A DNA stretch of 64,000 bases from Pantoea sp. At-9b (GTDB lineage: Bacteria; Pseudomonadota; Gammaproteobacteria; Enterobacterales; Enterobacteriaceae). The notes beneath the pieces are model-generated. The model did no database searches. It saw only the letters and a program-made list of their open reading frames with translations, and was not told the origin of the DNA. Each line of letters begins with the position of its first letter. Positions within the stretch are counted from its first letter, which is position 1. The DNA lies in the NCBI RefSeq assembly GCF_000175935.2, contig NC_014837.1, positions 2,914,001 to 2,978,000 of the forward strand. The letters are read 5' to 3'. The position numbers were made by a program, and so were the translations under genes. Positions 10,573-21,145 of this stretch are shown here, piece after piece.

Positions 10573-10895
10573 TGGCCGTCAAAGGTTTCCGCGATGGCCA
10601 CACCCTGATTCTTCAGGCAGCAGTTGGTGGCGCTTTCATCGCCGCGCTGAATCAGCAGGCAGGGCTGCCCTTCACATTGCGCGATTTTGCATTCCACCTG
10701 GATCTGCGCCAGCGTGTCCTGCAATTGGCGCAGAATTTCCATCGCCGGATGACCATCATGGCTAAGCAAGCGTAATGCGACCAGGTCCTGGTCGTTAGCA
10801 GCATCGGCAGGTTCCTGGCGCTCAATCTCACCCACATGATCAACCGACCAGCGGTAGTGTTGCGGCAGTCGATGCACAACGGAAAGTTGCAGCAT
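10569..10895 (-). CDS. yejG: Uncharacterised protein YejG
   Basis: A 108-aa protein when started at MLQLSVVHRLPQHYRW, which matches the N-terminus of E. coli YejG; the longer reading frame upstream to 10931 lacks similarity. Conserved blocks are HRLPQHYRWS, LVALRLLS, CEGQPCLL and LKNQGVAIAE. No transmembrane segment or known catalytic motif is visible. It converges on yejF with a 4-bp overlap, as in E. coli. Function was not recognised; E. coli yejG has been linked to aminoglycoside tolerance only in genetic studies, so no role is assigned. Confidence 0.85.
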   Translation of the reverse strand: MLQLSVVHRLPQHYRWSVDHVGEIERQEPADAANDQDLVALRLLSHDGHPAMEILRQLQDTLAQIQVECKIAQCEGQPCLLIQRGDESATNCCLKNQGVAIAETFDGH

Positions 10896-11180
10896 AGATA
10901 TGTCATCCCCAGAGACGTTAACGTTATTCACAACGAACGGCGTACACGCAGTGAATCCTTTTTCCTGGTTAACTCAGAATATGGACGTCAAGGTTAGCCT
11001 TCTCGTTTTAAACACAAAGCCTATAGCAGAGTTATTATTTGCGAGTTTGCTCGCATTTATCGCTATATGTACCCTGTTCAGCGGCAGTTAACAATCATTT
11101 TAGACGCAATACCGTTACTTTTTTACTTATTAATTTTCACAATATGGAAACATTACTGGCGGGAAAGGTATTCCATAAAC
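10896..11180. other. yejG upstream region
   Basis: These 285 bases hold the yejG promoter region and one weak ORF (10981-11091, 36 codons with a hydrophobic C-terminal half) that lacks a clear ribosome site. Nothing else was recognised before the palindromic element begins. Confidence 0.4.
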
Positions 11181-11791
11181 CGTAACGGCGCGATAAATCG
11201 CGTAATGCTTGTCAGTTAAGCAATCGGTGATAACGCCGTCTGGTGTCGCTCAGGGGCTGGCGGTCCTCGCGCCGCTGACGCGGTGCCTTCACGTCATTCG
11301 TCTGCCTGACGGACCGGCGGCGATGGCACATCCCTGTCCCACCCCGCCTTTCGCGCGCATCCATGCGCACTCTCCTGGCAGACTCACTCTGTTCAGCGCT
11401 GCGGATTGCCTGCCCCTGAGCGGCCCCAGCCTGCTCCAAAGCATCGGTGTGTGTTGTCAGAAAGGGCACAATCGTGATGGCCATCGCTCCTCTGCTGCTG
11501 CAAAGGGCTATCCGCAGCGCTGAGGCTTTGACGTTGTGCCAGGAGACACACGCAGGGATGCGTGTGTCAGTTCGGGGTGGACAGGGATGGACTTCCCCGA
11601 ACGGTCCGTCGGCACGACGTTGGAGCCGAAGGCACCGCGTCAGCGGCGCGAGGACTGCCCGGCAGCAGCAGAGGGGCTATGGCCCACAGCAGAGCACACA
11701 TGAAAAAGGCTGCAATTCCTTAAAAAATGACAGCCTTACCCCATATATGGCCTTAACTGACAAGCATTACGCGATAAATCGCGCTGTTACG
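11181..11791. repeat. Near-palindromic intergenic element, copy 1
   Basis: The element is bounded by 40-bp imperfect inverted repeats (11181-11220 and 11752-11791, about 36 of 40 paired). Inside, 11259-11290 pairs with 11628-11659 at 31 of 32 positions, and further nested pairs occur, for example the GACGGACCG region near 11308 with CGGTCCGTC near 11602, GTCCCACCCCG near 11336 with CGGGGTGGAC near 11573, and CAGCGCTGCGGAT near 11394 with ATCCGCAGCGCTG near 11510. The ends contain the dispersed repeat core CGCGATAAATCGCG. No ORF in it looks coding. It lies between yejG and the end of bcr. It resembles the element at 52091-52580. Confidence 0.85.
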
Positions 11792-11811
11792 AGTCTGGAG
11801 GCCTTGTCAGA

Positions 11812-13011
11812 TCAGGCAATCGCGTGACGGGGGCGTGACGCGTAACTGAACAGCAAGATGGAAACGGTGGCGCACAACGCAATGGTCGCTACCATCGGCC
11901 AGGCACTGCTGACATTGACCATTGATAACAAGGCTCCGACCAGCGCGCCAACGCCGAAACGTAGCGTGCCCGCAAGCGAGGATGCGGTGCCTGCCATATG
12001 CGGGAACTCATCCAGCACCACCGCCATCGCATTGGAAGAGACGGTCGAGACGCAGCCGATAAACATCGCCACGCCCAGCACCAATGGCAGAAACCCGAGC
12101 CCCAGCGCGCTCACCACCAGCAGCCAAATGCCCATGCAGAACTGGATCACCAGGCCGATGCGGAACATTGCCAGTGGGCCAAAACGCCGCACGGCACGGC
12201 TGTTGATCAGCGTCATGACAAACAGAAACACCACGTTGAGGCCGAAGTAGTAGCCAAAATTCTGCGGCGAAACGTGGTTAATCTCGATATAAACAAAAGG
12301 ACCGGCATTGAGAAAGGCAAACAGCCCGGCAAAGGAGAAGCCACTCGCCAGCATATAACTGAAGGCGCGTTTATGGCGCACCAGCGCGACAAAATTGCCC
12401 AGCGTGGTACGCAGATGAAACCGCTGTCGTTGCTCCGGTTTTAGCGTCTCGCGGATCTGCGTCACCACCAATACCGTGGTCACGATAGCGGCCACCGACA
12501 GGGTCCAGAAGATAGCGTGCCAGCTCCACAACAGCAGCAACCAGCCACCGATAATCGGTGCCATCAACGGCGCAATGGTGGTGATCAGCATGACGAATGA
12601 CATCATGCGCGAGAAGTCCTCTTTCGAATAACTGTCGCGCATCAGGGCGTTAATCACCACGCTGGCCGCCGCCGCCGACAGCCCGTGCAGAAAACGCATG
12701 AAAATCAATTGATCAATGGTTTGTGACAACGCACAAGCCGCCGCCGCACAGGCAAAAATTAGCGTACCAAGGGCGATCACCGGCTTACGGCCATAGCTGT
12801 CGGCCAGCGGGCCATACACCAACTGACCAATCGCGAAACCGAAGATATACAGGTTTAACGTCATCTGTACGCTGCCGGATGACACCGCAAACTGACGCGC
12901 AATTTGCGGCATGGCTGGCAGATACATATCGATGGAGAGCGGCATCAACATCGCCAGCAATCCGAGAATAACCACTAACCCGACCGGTGAGTTCTTTTCC
13001 TTTGGCACCAC
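11812..13011 (-). CDS. bcr: Bcr/CflA family multidrug efflux MFS transporter
   Basis: A 399-aa transporter with twelve membrane helices and the MFS motif A ([12 protein letters not shown]) at about 64-75. It is close to E. coli Bcr throughout, including [17 protein letters not shown] and [19 protein letters not shown]. Bcr proteins use the proton gradient to expel bicyclomycin and some other compounds. Translation appears to begin at one of two consecutive GTG codons at 13009-13011 or 13006-13008, behind GGGAG. It lies 9 bp after rsuA on the same strand, the E. coli arrangement, so the two are likely one transcript. Confidence 0.92.
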   Translation of the reverse strand: MVPKEKNSPVGLVVILGLLAMLMPLSIDMYLPAMPQIARQFAVSSGSVQMTLNLYIFGFAIGQLVYGPLADSYGRKPVIALGTLIFACAAAACALSQTIDQLIFMRFLHGLSAAAASVVINALMRDSYSKEDFSRMMSFVMLITTIAPLMAPIIGGWLLLLWSWHAIFWTLSVAAIVTTVLVVTQIRETLKPEQRQRFHLRTTLGNFVALVRHKRAFSYMLASGFSFAGLFAFLNAGPFVYIEINHVSPQNFGYYFGLNVVFLFVMTLINSRAVRRFGPLAMFRIGLVIQFCMGIWLLVVSALGLGFLPLVLGVAMFIGCVSTVSSNAMAVVLDEFPHMAGTASSLAGTLRFGVGALVGALLSMVNVSSAWPMVATIALCATVSILLFSYASRPRHAIA

Positions 13012-13020
13012 ATGCTCCCG

Positions 13021-13743
13021 CTATTTCGGTTGTTTTAGTTCGTCAGGCAAGCCAATGCTGGCAACTTCTTCCTCGGTCAATTCACGGTACTCACCTTCCG
13101 CGAGGTCCGCATCAAGCACGATATCGCCGATACGTTCACGGTGCAGCGTCACCACATGGTTACCTGATGCGGCAAACATGCGTTTTACCTGGTGATATCG
13201 TCCTTCGCTAATGGTCAGCAGGGCTTCCTGCGGCCCCACAATCTCCAGCGTTGCCGGTTTGGTCAGATCTTTTTCGTTGTGCAGCTGTATCCCGGCAGCA
13301 AATTTTTCCACCAGTGACGGATCTATCGGCGACTCAACGCCAACGCGATAGACTTTTTCACAGTGGTGACGCGGTGAGGTAATACGGTGTGACCACTGGC
13401 CGTCGTCGGTCAGTAGTACCAGTCCGGTGGTGTCGATATCCAGACGCCCCGCCGCATGCAGCTTCCCGACCATCGGCTCTTCAATAAAGAACAGAATGGT
13501 TGGATGATCCGGGTCATCGGTGGAGCAGACATAACCCTGCGGCTTGTTCAGCATGAAATAACGCGGACCGTGCTGCTGCGCCAACGGGTTGCCGTCATAG
13601 GCGACGTCGTCATCCGGCAGTACCTTATAGGCGGTATCGCGCACCACTTCGCCATTGATGGTGATTTTTTTCGCGCGGATTTCACGTGCGGAGATGGCAC
13701 GGCTGATTTCCAGTTGCTGAGATATGAATTTGTCGAGTCGCAT
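13021..13743 (-). CDS. rsuA: 16S rRNA pseudouridine(516) synthase RsuA
   Basis: This 240-aa enzyme converts U516 of 16S rRNA to pseudouridine. An N-terminal S4 RNA-binding domain ([21 protein letters not shown]) precedes the catalytic domain, whose essential Asp lies in [14 protein letters not shown] at about 100-113. The C-terminal part has [10 protein letters not shown]. It is divergent from radD across about 170 bp and leads the rsuA-bcr pair. Length agrees with the family (about 231 aa in E. coli) with a slightly longer tail. Confidence 0.95.
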   Translation of the reverse strand: MRLDKFISQQLEISRAISAREIRAKKITINGEVVRDTAYKVLPDDDVAYDGNPLAQQHGPRYFMLNKPQGYVCSTDDPDHPTILFFIEEPMVGKLHAAGRLDIDTTGLVLLTDDGQWSHRITSPRHHCEKVYRVGVESPIDPSLVEKFAAGIQLHNEKDLTKPATLEIVGPQEALLTISEGRYHQVKRMFAASGNHVVTLHRERIGDIVLDADLAEGEYRELTEEEVASIGLPDELKQPK

Positions 13744-13910
13744 GAATTCGCTTTGCCTGTTACTGCGGAGGGAAACTGAAACGGTGTTTTTATCCGTTGA
13801 AAATGTGAGGTCAGTATAGCCTGAACCATCGGCGGCTAACAGAGCTGATCCTGCGTTTCACGCCCTTTCATGGCATAATGCGCGTCCGTTTCAGAAAAAA
13901 GTTTTTGCCG

Positions 13911-15668
13911 ATGTCTTTCACCCTACGCCCCTATCAACAAGAGGCGGTAAACGCGACCATCGCCCATTTCCGCCAGCATGCCTCGCCTGCCGTCATCGTG
14001 CTGCCCACCGGGGCAGGTAAAAGTCTGGTCATCGCCGAACTGGCCCGGCTGGCGCGTGGACGCGTGTTGGTACTGGCGCATGTGAAAGAACTGGTGGAGC
14101 AGAACCACAGCAAATATCAGGCCTGGGGTCTGGACGCGGATATCTTTGCCGCCGGTCTGCAACGCAAACAGAGCGAACGCAAAGTGGTGTTTGGCAGCAT
14201 ACAGTCGGTGGCGCGTAATCTTGACCGTTTCGATAGCGCCTTTTCGCTGGTGATTGTCGATGAGTGTCATCGCATCAGCGACCAGAGCGAAAGCCAGTAT
14301 CAGCAACTCTTCACCCATCTGCGTCAGCATAATCCACAGCTCCGCCTGCTGGGATTGACGGCGACGCCCTTCCGCCTGGGTAAGGGTTGGATCTATCAGT
14401 TTCATTATCACGGCATGGTAGGCGGTGACGAAAACGCGTTGTTTCGTGACTGCATCTACGAATTGCCGCTGCGCTATATGATCAAGCACGGCTTCCTGGT
14501 GCCGCCGGAGCGATTAGATATGCCGGTGGTGCAATATGATTTCAGTCGCCTGATCCCGCAAAACAATGGCCTGTTTAGCGAAGCCGATCTGAATCGCGAG
14601 TTGCAACAACAACAACAACGCGTCACGCCGCACATCATCCAGCAGATCGTGGAATTTGCCGAAGATCGACGTGGGGTGATGATTTTTGCCGCTACCGTCG
14701 AGCATGCACGGGAAGTGCTGTCGTTACTGCCGGAGAACAGTGCGCTGGTCTCGGCAGAAACCGCCGTGAAAGAGCGTGACCGGCTGATTAACGCTTTCAA
14801 GGCACAGCAACTGAAATTTCTGGTCAATGTTGCGGTGCTGACCACCGGATTCGATGCCCCCCATGTCGATCTGATCGCCATCCTGCGTCCGACCGAATCC
14901 GTCAGCCTGTATCAACAGATTGTCGGGCGCGGCCTGCGGCTTGCCCCCGGCAAAACCGATTGCCTGATCCTCGATTACGCTGGCAACCCGCATGATCTTT
15001 TTACGCCAGAAGTCGGTGCGCCTAAAGGTGCCAGTGACAATCAACCCGTGCAGGTGTTTTGTCCGGCCTGCGGCTTCGCCAACACCTTCTGGGGCAAAGC
15101 CACCGCCGATGGCCATGTGATTGAGCATTTTGGTCGCCGCTGTCAGGGGGTACTGGAAGATGATGACGGCCTGCGCGAACAATGTGATTACCGCTTCCGC
15201 TTTAAAAGCTGCCCGGATTGTGGCGTAGAAAACGATATTGCTGCGCGTCGCTGCCAGCAATGTGACAAGGTGCTGGTCGATCCCGACGATATGCTGAAAG
15301 CGGCGCTGAAGCTGAAAGATGCCCGGGTATTACGCTGTGGCGGTATGACACTGACGCAAGGACGAGACGAGAAAGGCGAATGGTTAAAGGCCACCTACTA
15401 CGATGAAGATGGGCTGGACGTAAGTGAGCGCTTCCGTCTGCATACGCCCGCACAGCGCAAAGCCTTTGAGCAGCTGTTTATGCGCCCGCACCAACGCGCG
15501 CCTGGCGTGCCATTGGGATGGCAGACCGCCGCTGATGTCGTGGCGTTACAACCCTTGTTACGTCACCCTGATTTTGTTGTGGCGCGTGCCAAAGGCCATT
15601 TCTGGCAGGTGCGTGAAAAGGTGTTTGATTATCAGGGCCGTTTTCGGCGCGCCAACGAGCTGCGATAA
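13911..15668 (+). CDS. radD: DEAD/DEAH-box DNA repair helicase RadD (YejH)
   Basis: The 585-aa protein begins at [13 protein letters not shown], matching E. coli RadD; an upstream in-frame extension to 13878 lies in the leader. Helicase motifs are LPTGAGKS (Walker A, about 34-41), VDECH (motif II, about 114-118), LTATPFR (motif III) and QIVGRGLR (motif VI, about 340-347). A zinc-finger module follows, CPAC, CQG, CPDC and CQQC at about 383-463. RadD supports RecA-dependent recombination and interacts with SSB; the ATPase is stimulated by these partners. It is divergent from rsuA and precedes rplY as in E. coli. Confidence 0.95.
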   Translation: MSFTLRPYQQEAVNATIAHFRQHASPAVIVLPTGAGKSLVIAELARLARGRVLVLAHVKELVEQNHSKYQAWGLDADIFAAGLQRKQSERKVVFGSIQSVARNLDRFDSAFSLVIVDECHRISDQSESQYQQLFTHLRQHNPQLRLLGLTATPFRLGKGWIYQFHYHGMVGGDENALFRDCIYELPLRYMIKHGFLVPPERLDMPVVQYDFSRLIPQNNGLFSEADLNRELQQQQQRVTPHIIQQIVEFAEDRRGVMIFAATVEHAREVLSLLPENSALVSAETAVKERDRLINAFKAQQLKFLVNVAVLTTGFDAPHVDLIAILRPTESVSLYQQIVGRGLRLAPGKTDCLILDYAGNPHDLFTPEVGAPKGASDNQPVQVFCPACGFANTFWGKATADGHVIEHFGRRCQGVLEDDDGLREQCDYRFRFKSCPDCGVENDIAARRCQQCDKVLVDPDDMLKAALKLKDARVLRCGGMTLTQGRDEKGEWLKATYYDEDGLDVSERFRLHTPAQRKAFEQLFMRPHQRAPGVPLGWQTAADVVALQPLLRHPDFVVARAKGHFWQVREKVFDYQGRFRRANELR

Positions 15669-15681
15669 ACCACGGAATCAT

Positions 15682-15710
15682 TTGCCCGCTGCGGGGATAG
15701 CGGCTATAAT
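15682..15710 (+). promoter_or_regulatory. Sigma-70 promoter of rplY
   Basis: TTGCCC at 15682-15687 and a perfect TATAAT at 15705-15710 are separated by 17 bp, about 90 bp ahead of the rplY start. Confidence 0.75.
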
Positions 15711-15798
15711 GCCGCCCGCTTTTGCATCCGCAAGAGCGTTTGAATAATCGTCCTGTTGCTGGGTCGCCTGTAGCAGGAATCAACGAAGAGACATTAAG

Positions 15799-16083
15799 AT
15801 GTTCACTATCAACGCAGAAGCACGTAAAGAGCAGGGTAAGGGTGCGAGCCGCCGCCTGCGCCACGCTAACAAGTTCCCGGCCATCGTTTATGGCGGAACT
15901 GAAGCACCGGTTTCTATCGAACTGGATCACGATTCAATCATGAACATGCAGGCTAAAGAAGGTTTTTACTCTGAAGTTCTGACCATCGTTGTTGACGGTA
16001 AAGAAACCAAGGTTAAAGTTCAGGCTGTACAGCGTCACCCGTTCAAGCCGAAACTGCACCACATCGACTTCGTTCGCGCTTAA
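15799..16083 (+). CDS. rplY: 50S ribosomal protein L25
   Basis: This 94-aa protein is the short, single-domain enterobacterial L25 that binds 5S rRNA. The sequence begins [19 protein letters not shown] and ends with HHIDFVRA, both diagnostic. It stands as a single-gene unit with its own sigma-70 promoter and terminator. The length equals that of E. coli L25. Confidence 0.98.
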   Translation: MFTINAEARKEQGKGASRRLRHANKFPAIVYGGTEAPVSIELDHDSIMNMQAKEGFYSEVLTIVVDGKETKVKVQAVQRHPFKPKLHHIDFVRA

Positions 16084-16104
16084 TCGCCTGACGAGTTGAA
16101 GAAA

Positions 16105-16130
16105 AAACGCCGCATCTGCGGCGTTTTTTT
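16105..16130. terminator. Bidirectional terminator between rplY and yejK
   Basis: A perfect 10-bp stem (16105-16114 with 16117-16126) is flanked by A and T tracts, so it can serve both rplY and the convergent yejK. Confidence 0.9.
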
Positions 16131-16141
16131 ATGGGCAAAAA

Positions 16142-17146
16142 TCAGTTTCCACCGGTGCGACGTTGCAACTGATCGCGCAGATTCGGCGGCGTCCCTTTGA
16201 TGGTCAAGGTGTCGGTCGCCGGGTCCCAAAAAATACGCTCGCCCAACAGCATGGCATCGAAATTCAGGGTTAAGCCACCCCCGCTACCGGCAAATTTGGT
16301 CAACTGACGCAGCGTGCTGCGGTCGGCAGGAAAGTGCTCTTCCAGTTCATAGCCCTGCTCCTGGGTAAACGCCTGAAAGGTTTTCTCGCCCAGTGGCGGC
16401 AGTTCACTCGAGAGATCTTCCAGCGCAATCTCCTCACCCGCCTGTAGCTGATCGTTGCAGTAGCTGTAGACCTGCTGACGATAATTCTGGCGCTCATTTT
16501 TATCCAGATTCGATTCCGCGCAATAATCATCTACCGCCTGCAACAAACCACGGTTCTGCGCTTTGGTATCCAGACCGACGCTGGCACCAAGGAAATCCAT
16601 AAAGAAGTCAGCGACCTTGCGCCCGACTCGCCCACGCAAAAACGTCAGATAACGGGTGGATTCCGGGTTAGTTTCCCATTCGGTGAGATCAATCCGCGCC
16701 ACGATATCCGCATGGTTGATATCAAGATAGTGGGTGCTGCTGATATCCAGCTGTTCGTTAACGCGCATACTGGACTGGCTGTTAAGCACGGCCACCAGCA
16801 GATACTCCACCGCCAGGTAACGATAATGGATAAACAGCACAATACCGCCTTCAGCAAACGGGTATTTGCTCAGCTCATCGCGCAGACGGCCGGTTGCCAC
16901 ACGACTGAAAGCCAGAAAATCATCTTCCCCTTTGCGGCAATTACGCAATGCAGCAGCCAGCTCGCTTTCCGCATCAAACAGCCCATAGGCTTTGTTTTTG
17001 GCGCTATAAACCCGATGTAACTCCTCTGCCATCGCCTCCACCGCTTGGGTGGCAGGCAGCAGAGTGTCGCGCAGCACCAGCTCCAGCTGGTTTTCATCAC
17101 GTTTGACTAACTGATGCAGGGCGATCTGGTCGATATCCAGACTCAT
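16142..17146 (-). CDS. yejK: Nucleoid-associated protein YejK (NdpA)
   Basis: A 334-aa protein when started at [20 protein letters not shown], which follows AAAGGAG; the extra codons upstream are not conserved. It is the 37-kDa nucleoid-associated protein family of E. coli YejK, which has been reported to interact with topoisomerase IV and gyrase. Conserved stretches include FVGEY-family motifs replaced here by [33 protein letters not shown] and [20 protein letters not shown]. It is divergent from yejL and converges on rplY. Confidence 0.94.
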   Translation of the reverse strand: MSLDIDQIALHQLVKRDENQLELVLRDTLLPATQAVEAMAEELHRVYSAKNKAYGLFDAESELAAALRNCRKGEDDFLAFSRVATGRLRDELSKYPFAEGGIVLFIHYRYLAVEYLLVAVLNSQSSMRVNEQLDISSTHYLDINHADIVARIDLTEWETNPESTRYLTFLRGRVGRKVADFFMDFLGASVGLDTKAQNRGLLQAVDDYCAESNLDKNERQNYRQQVYSYCNDQLQAGEEIALEDLSSELPPLGEKTFQAFTQEQGYELEEHFPADRSTLRQLTKFAGSGGGLTLNFDAMLLGERIFWDPATDTLTIKGTPPNLRDQLQRRTGGN

Positions 17147-17304
17147 GATAGACTCTCCTTTAAGCTCAGGCGCGTATTCAAACACCGCCCGCCGTAGCTT
17201 TCAACTCCATGCATAACGCGAACATTTCTCTTTCGATAAAATTGCGGAAAAAATCGCGTTGTTACGGTAATATACCGCCTTTTGATACTTGATTAGTCGA
17301 CGAT

Positions 17305-17532
17305 ATGCCACAATCATCCCGTTACAGTGACGAACGCGTAGAGAAACTCCTCGCGCAACTGGCGCAGGTTCTTGAAAAAGACAAAGCGCCAACCGACCTT
17401 TCCCTGATGGTACTGGGAAATATGGTAACCAATTTGATCAACACCAGTGTCTCTCCGGCGCAGCGCCGCAGCCTGGCGCGATCTTTTGCCGAGGCTTTGC
17501 AAGCATCGGTTCGCGATGACAACGCCCATTAA
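17305..17532 (+). CDS. yejL: UPF0352 protein YejL
   Basis: A 75-aa acidic/helical protein identical in length to E. coli YejL. The motif [24 protein letters not shown] in its central part is typical of the UPF0352 family. Function is unknown; solved family members are small helical dimers. It starts 158 bp from the divergent yejK and is followed by yejM after 22 bp, so the two genes probably share a promoter. Confidence 0.92.
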   Translation: MPQSSRYSDERVEKLLAQLAQVLEKDKAPTDLSLMVLGNMVTNLINTSVSPAQRRSLARSFAEALQASVRDDNAH

Positions 17533-17554
17533 TTTGCAGATTTGACCTTATAAT

Positions 17555-19309
17555 ATGGTAACCAACCGGCAGCGCTACCGTGAAAAAGTCTCCCAGATGA
17601 TCAGCTGGGGGCACTGGTTTGCCCTGTTTAATATTATCTTCGCGTTAATTTTAGGCAGCCGCTACCTGTTGGTTTCCGACTGGCCTGCCTCGCTGGCTGG
17701 TCGTATCTATGCTTACAGCAGTTGGATTGGCCATTTTAGCTTCCTGGTGTTTGCCGGCTATCTGCTAATAATCTTTCCCCTCACCTTCGTGGTGATGTCG
17801 CAACGGCTGTTGAGATTCCTGTCGGCGATTATCGCCACGGCGGGCCTGACGCTGATTATGGTCGACAGCGCGGTGTTCAATCGCTTCCATCTCCACCTCA
17901 ATCCGGTGGTGTGGGAACTGGTGATTAACCCCGATCAAAGCGAGATGGCGCGCGACTGGCAGTTGATGTTTATTGGCGTGCCGATCATTTTTCTGGTGGA
18001 GATGCTGTTCGCCACCTGGAGCTGGCAGAAACTACGCAGCCTCAACCGCCGCTCATTTGGCAAGCCGCTGGCCGCACTGTTTATCTCGGCGTTCTTCGCC
18101 AGCCATCTGCTGTATATCTGGGCTGATGCCAATTTCTATCGCCCGATTACCATGCAGCGCGCGAACCTGCCGCTCTCCTACCCGATGACGGCGCGGCGCT
18201 TCCTTGAACGCCATGGCCTGCTGGATGCCCAGGAGTATCAACGTCGTCTGGTGCAGCAAGGGGACCCGGAAGCCTTATCGGTACAGTATCCGCTTAGCGA
18301 TATTACCTTCCGCGATGGTGGCACACGACATAACTTGCTGGTGCTGACGGTCAATGGCCTCAACAATGCCACGGTAGACAAAGCGCTGCCGTCGCTCAAT
18401 CAATTTGCCAGCGACAATGTGCGTTTCACGCAGCACTACAGCGCGGGCAATCAGCCGGAAAAAGGGCTGTTTGGCCTGTTCTATGGCATCTCCTCCAGCT
18501 ATATGGATGGTGTGCTGGCCGCACGTATGCCTTCAGCCTTGCTCAGCGCGCTGAACAGTCAGGGCTATCAGTTCGGCCTGTTCTCGTCCGATGGCTTCAA
18601 CCAGCCACTGTATCGCCAGGCATTGCTGGCGGATTATTCGCTGCCAACGATGGACAGCCAGCCCAATAGCGCGACGGTTGCCCAGTGGCAAAACTGGCTG
18701 AATGGACAGAAAGACAACAGCGCTCCGTGGTTCTCATGGGTGGCACTGAACGGTGTCACCGTCAATGGCGATACCGTTAAAGCCCAACAGCGCAGCTATC
18801 TGCGCCAGGCCGCTGGCGTTGACAACCAAATCGCTGCGGTACTGCAAACGTTGCAGGAGCGTGATTTGTTGAAAAATACCGTGGTGGTGATTACCGCTCA
18901 GCGCGCCATTGCGCTGGATGGTGATGATGACAACCCAGGTAATCGCGCCACTCTCCAGGTGCCGCTGGTGGTGCACTGGCCAAATACGCCAGCACAGACC
19001 ATCGACCGCCTGACCGATCAACAGGATGTGATGACCACACTGATGCAGCGTCTGCTACATGTGCGCACCAACCCGGTAAACTACTCACAGGGTGAAGATC
19101 TGTTTGCGGCACAGCGCAGCCATAACTGGGTGGCGAGCAGTGAAGATGGCAGGCTGGTGGTGACCACGCCGGAAATTACGCTGGTGCTGAACAACAATGG
19201 CAGCTACTACGCCTATAATGCGCAGGGGAAACCCCTGAGAGATCACAAACCGCAGCTGGCGTTGCTGTTGCAAGTGTTGACTGAACAGAAGCGTTTCATC
19301 GCAAACTGA
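17555..19309 (+). CDS. yejM: Inner-membrane LPS-balance regulator YejM (PbgA/LapC)
   Basis: The protein (584 aa) has five N-terminal membrane helices (about 1-190), a basic linker, and a periplasmic alkaline-phosphatase-superfamily (sulfatase-like) domain from about 245. The sulfatase-like fold shows [28 protein letters not shown] and VVVITAQRA, but the classical metal-coordinating residues are not all present, in line with a non-enzymatic role. PbgA senses periplasmic LPS and, through LapB, controls FtsH degradation of LpxC. Its membrane part is essential in E. coli. It lies directly after yejL. Confidence 0.95.
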   Translation: MVTNRQRYREKVSQMISWGHWFALFNIIFALILGSRYLLVSDWPASLAGRIYAYSSWIGHFSFLVFAGYLLIIFPLTFVVMSQRLLRFLSAIIATAGLTLIMVDSAVFNRFHLHLNPVVWELVINPDQSEMARDWQLMFIGVPIIFLVEMLFATWSWQKLRSLNRRSFGKPLAALFISAFFASHLLYIWADANFYRPITMQRANLPLSYPMTARRFLERHGLLDAQEYQRRLVQQGDPEALSVQYPLSDITFRDGGTRHNLLVLTVNGLNNATVDKALPSLNQFASDNVRFTQHYSAGNQPEKGLFGLFYGISSSYMDGVLAARMPSALLSALNSQGYQFGLFSSDGFNQPLYRQALLADYSLPTMDSQPNSATVAQWQNWLNGQKDNSAPWFSWVALNGVTVNGDTVKAQQRSYLRQAAGVDNQIAAVLQTLQERDLLKNTVVVITAQRAIALDGDDDNPGNRATLQVPLVVHWPNTPAQTIDRLTDQQDVMTTLMQRLLHVRTNPVNYSQGEDLFAAQRSHNWVASSEDGRLVVTTPEITLVLNNNGSYYAYNAQGKPLRDHKPQLALLLQVLTEQKRFIAN

Positions 19310-19381
19310 TTAATTATGAGGCAGTTAAATCCGTAGCATCTTGCAATCGTGCGCGGAAAAGGTAGTATATGCCTCCACGTT

Positions 19382-19458
19382 CGGCACGTAGCGCAGCCTG
19401 GTAGCGCACTGTCATGGGGTGTCAGGGGTCGGAGGTTCAAATCCTCTCGTGCCGACCA
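19382..19458 (+). tRNA. proL: tRNA-Pro (anticodon GGG)
   Basis: The 77-nt sequence folds as a tRNA with acceptor CGGCACG/CGTGCCG, T-loop GGTTCAAATCC and an encoded CCA end. The anticodon GGG is at 19416-19418. It is nearly identical to E. coli proL, which also lies beside yejM. No integrase or duplicated 3' end was seen nearby. Confidence 0.97.
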
Positions 19459-19470
19459 AAATTCCCAAAA

Positions 19471-19498
19471 AAAAGCAGCCTTCATGGCTGCTTTTTTT
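19471..19498. terminator. Terminator after tRNA-Pro
   Basis: A perfect 10-bp stem (AAAAGCAGCC with GGCTGCTTTT) and a 5-nt loop with flanking A and T runs; it can end the tRNA transcript and the convergent arsC transcript. Confidence 0.9.
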
Positions 19499-19513
19499 AT
19501 AAAAATGTCGTCA

Positions 19514-19939
19514 TCACACCAGCCTGTTACCATCCTTATCAATCACTTTTTCGCCGTCCTCTTTGCTGAACTCCCCCTGTTGTGGATCAGGAAGGATATC
19601 AAGCACCACCTCTGAGGGACGGCATAAACGCGTTCCTAATGGCGTTACCACAATTGGACGATTGATCAGGATAGGATGTGCCAACATCGCATCAAGCAAT
19701 TGATCATCACTGAAATGCTCATCCACCAAACCGAGCACCTGGTAAGGATCGACATTCGTGCGGAGTAATGCGCGCACGCTAATACCCATTGCGCCTATCA
19801 GTTCTTTTAACTTGTCCCGATCCGGTGGCGTCTCCAGATAAAGAATGATTACAGGTTCAACGCCGCTGTTACGAATTAATGCCAACGTGTTGCGTGACGT
19901 GCCACACGCAGGGTTGTGATAGAGGGTGATATCAGTCAT
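19514..19939 (-). CDS. arsC: Glutaredoxin-dependent arsenate reductase ArsC
   Basis: The 141-aa protein, started at [17 protein letters not shown], has the R773-plasmid type ArsC layout: nucleophilic Cys12 in NPACGTSRN and the downstream arginine-rich arsenate site in [20 protein letters not shown] at about 87-106. It reduces arsenate to arsenite using glutathione and glutaredoxin. It follows arsR by 58 bp on the same strand. Unusually, no arsenite exporter gene (arsB or acr3) separates or follows them. The ribosome site is weak, which fits translation in an operon behind arsR. Confidence 0.93.
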   Translation of the reverse strand: MTDITLYHNPACGTSRNTLALIRNSGVEPVIILYLETPPDRDKLKELIGAMGISVRALLRTNVDPYQVLGLVDEHFSDDQLLDAMLAHPILINRPIVVTPLGTRLCRPSEVVLDILPDPQQGEFSKEDGEKVIDKDGNRLV

Positions 19940-19997
19940 GGTGGTTCTCACATCGATGTTTTCCAACAGCCAGACACCTATGTTTTAGCGCATGTGT

Positions 19998-20318
19998 TCA
20001 TCTGCAAGCATCAGCCGTTGTACGCGCTAATGCTTCCCGTATTGCACTTCGCTGGCTATCCCAGGCAGCATCAATAATGCTTGCCGCCCAAGCGGGTATG
20101 TGTGGCGAGAGACGGTAATAAATCCATTTGCCCTGGCGCCGATCCAGGACCAGGCCAGCATCGCGAAGTAAAGCAATATGCCGCGATACCTTCGGCTGAG
20201 ACTGGTCTGTAACAACGCAAAGGTCGCATACACACAGCTCGCCAGCCTCACGTAACAGCAACATAATCGTCGTGCGTGTTTCGTCAGCCAGCAGTTTGAA
20301 AAGTTGAACAGGGTGCAT
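19998..20318 (-). CDS. arsR: Arsenical resistance repressor ArsR
   Basis: This 106-aa SmtB/ArsR-family winged-helix protein has the metalloid-binding motif ELCVCDLC at about 28-35 in helix alpha-3, the canonical site for As(III)/Sb(III). The recognition helix is QPKVSRHIALLRDAGLV. Binding of arsenite releases it from its operator. It is divergent from arsH across 87 bp and precedes arsC. Confidence 0.94.
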   Translation of the reverse strand: MHPVQLFKLLADETRTTIMLLLREAGELCVCDLCVVTDQSQPKVSRHIALLRDAGLVLDRRQGKWIYYRLSPHIPAWAASIIDAAWDSQRSAIREALARTTADACR

Positions 20319-20343
20319 CTTTCATCGTCCAGTGAAAATTTAA

Positions 20344-20367
20344 TACATATGATAATTCATATATGTT
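20344..20367. promoter_or_regulatory. Probable ArsR operator
   Basis: An AT-rich imperfect inverted repeat, TACATATGATAATTCATATA with its flanking bases, sits between the divergent arsR and arsH starts. Location and symmetry support an ArsR site; it has not been compared with a matrix. Confidence 0.55.
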
Positions 20368-20405
20368 AATAGTAATGGAAAATTTTGACCACTGGAGAAT
20401 TTATC

Positions 20406-21107
20406 ATGCAGGTTTTCCCCGCCCTGGATGCCGGGCACTTTGATCCGGCCATCGCTAAAAACCTTGGCAGTGTTGGACAGCCACCAAAATTCCTCATCCT
20501 TTATGGTTCAGTTCGGAAGCGTTCTTTCAGCAGGTTTTGTGCTGAAGAAGCCGCACGACTACTGACCCAAATGGGCGCAGAGGCGGTGATATTTAATCCG
20601 TCTGGCTTGCCACTGCCGGACGATGCTCCCGAAACCCATCCCAGGGTGCTGGAGTTACGAAGCCTGGTCAGATGGTGCGATGGTATGGTGTGGAGTTCCC
20701 CCGAGCGCCACGGTGCAATGAGCAGTATCCTCAAAGCTCAGATCGACTGGATTCCGTTGACGGAAGGTGCAATCCGCCCTTCTCAGGGAAAAACCCTGGC
20801 AGTGATGCAGGTTTGCGGCGGTTCACAATCATTTAATGCAGTGAATCAGATGCGTGTACTGGGGCGGTGGATGCGGATGTTCACCATTCCGAATCAATCA
20901 TCGGTTGCTAAAGCCTGGCAGGAATTTGATGAGGAAGGCCGAATGAAGCCCTCTGCTTATTACGATCGTATCGTTGATGTGGTCGAAGAGCTCTTCAAAA
21001 TCACGCTGATTCTCAAAAGTCATACCGCATATCTGGCAGATCGTTATAGCGAACGTAAAGAAAGCCACCAGCAACTGATGGCTCGCGTTAATCAACAAAA
21101 AATCTAA
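20406..21107 (+). CDS. arsH: NADPH-dependent FMN reductase-type protein ArsH
   Basis: The 233-aa protein, started at [12 protein letters not shown] behind GGAGAA, is a flavodoxin-fold ArsH. The FMN-binding loop is [13 protein letters not shown] at about 35-47 and the second loop is [12 protein letters not shown] at about 97-108. ArsH oxidises trivalent methylated arsenicals to less toxic pentavalent forms and reduces quinones. It is divergently transcribed from arsR, so arsenite should induce both units. Confidence 0.93.
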   Translation: MQVFPALDAGHFDPAIAKNLGSVGQPPKFLILYGSVRKRSFSRFCAEEAARLLTQMGAEAVIFNPSGLPLPDDAPETHPRVLELRSLVRWCDGMVWSSPERHGAMSSILKAQIDWIPLTEGAIRPSQGKTLAVMQVCGGSQSFNAVNQMRVLGRWMRMFTIPNQSSVAKAWQEFDEEGRMKPSAYYDRIVDVVEELFKITLILKSHTAYLADRYSERKESHQQLMARVNQQKI

Positions 21108-21145
21108 CTACAAAGGGCAGATAACTGCTGCCCTCGCCGACAGGC

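Noticed and set aside
10981..11091. A 36-codon hydrophobic ORF upstream of yejG
   Set aside because: No Shine-Dalgarno sequence was seen and the start lies in AT-rich sequence; it could be a small membrane protein but evidence is insufficient.
19382..19510. tRNA-Pro as an integration site for a genomic island carrying ars genes
   Set aside because: No integrase and no duplicate of the tRNA 3' end were found downstream within the window.
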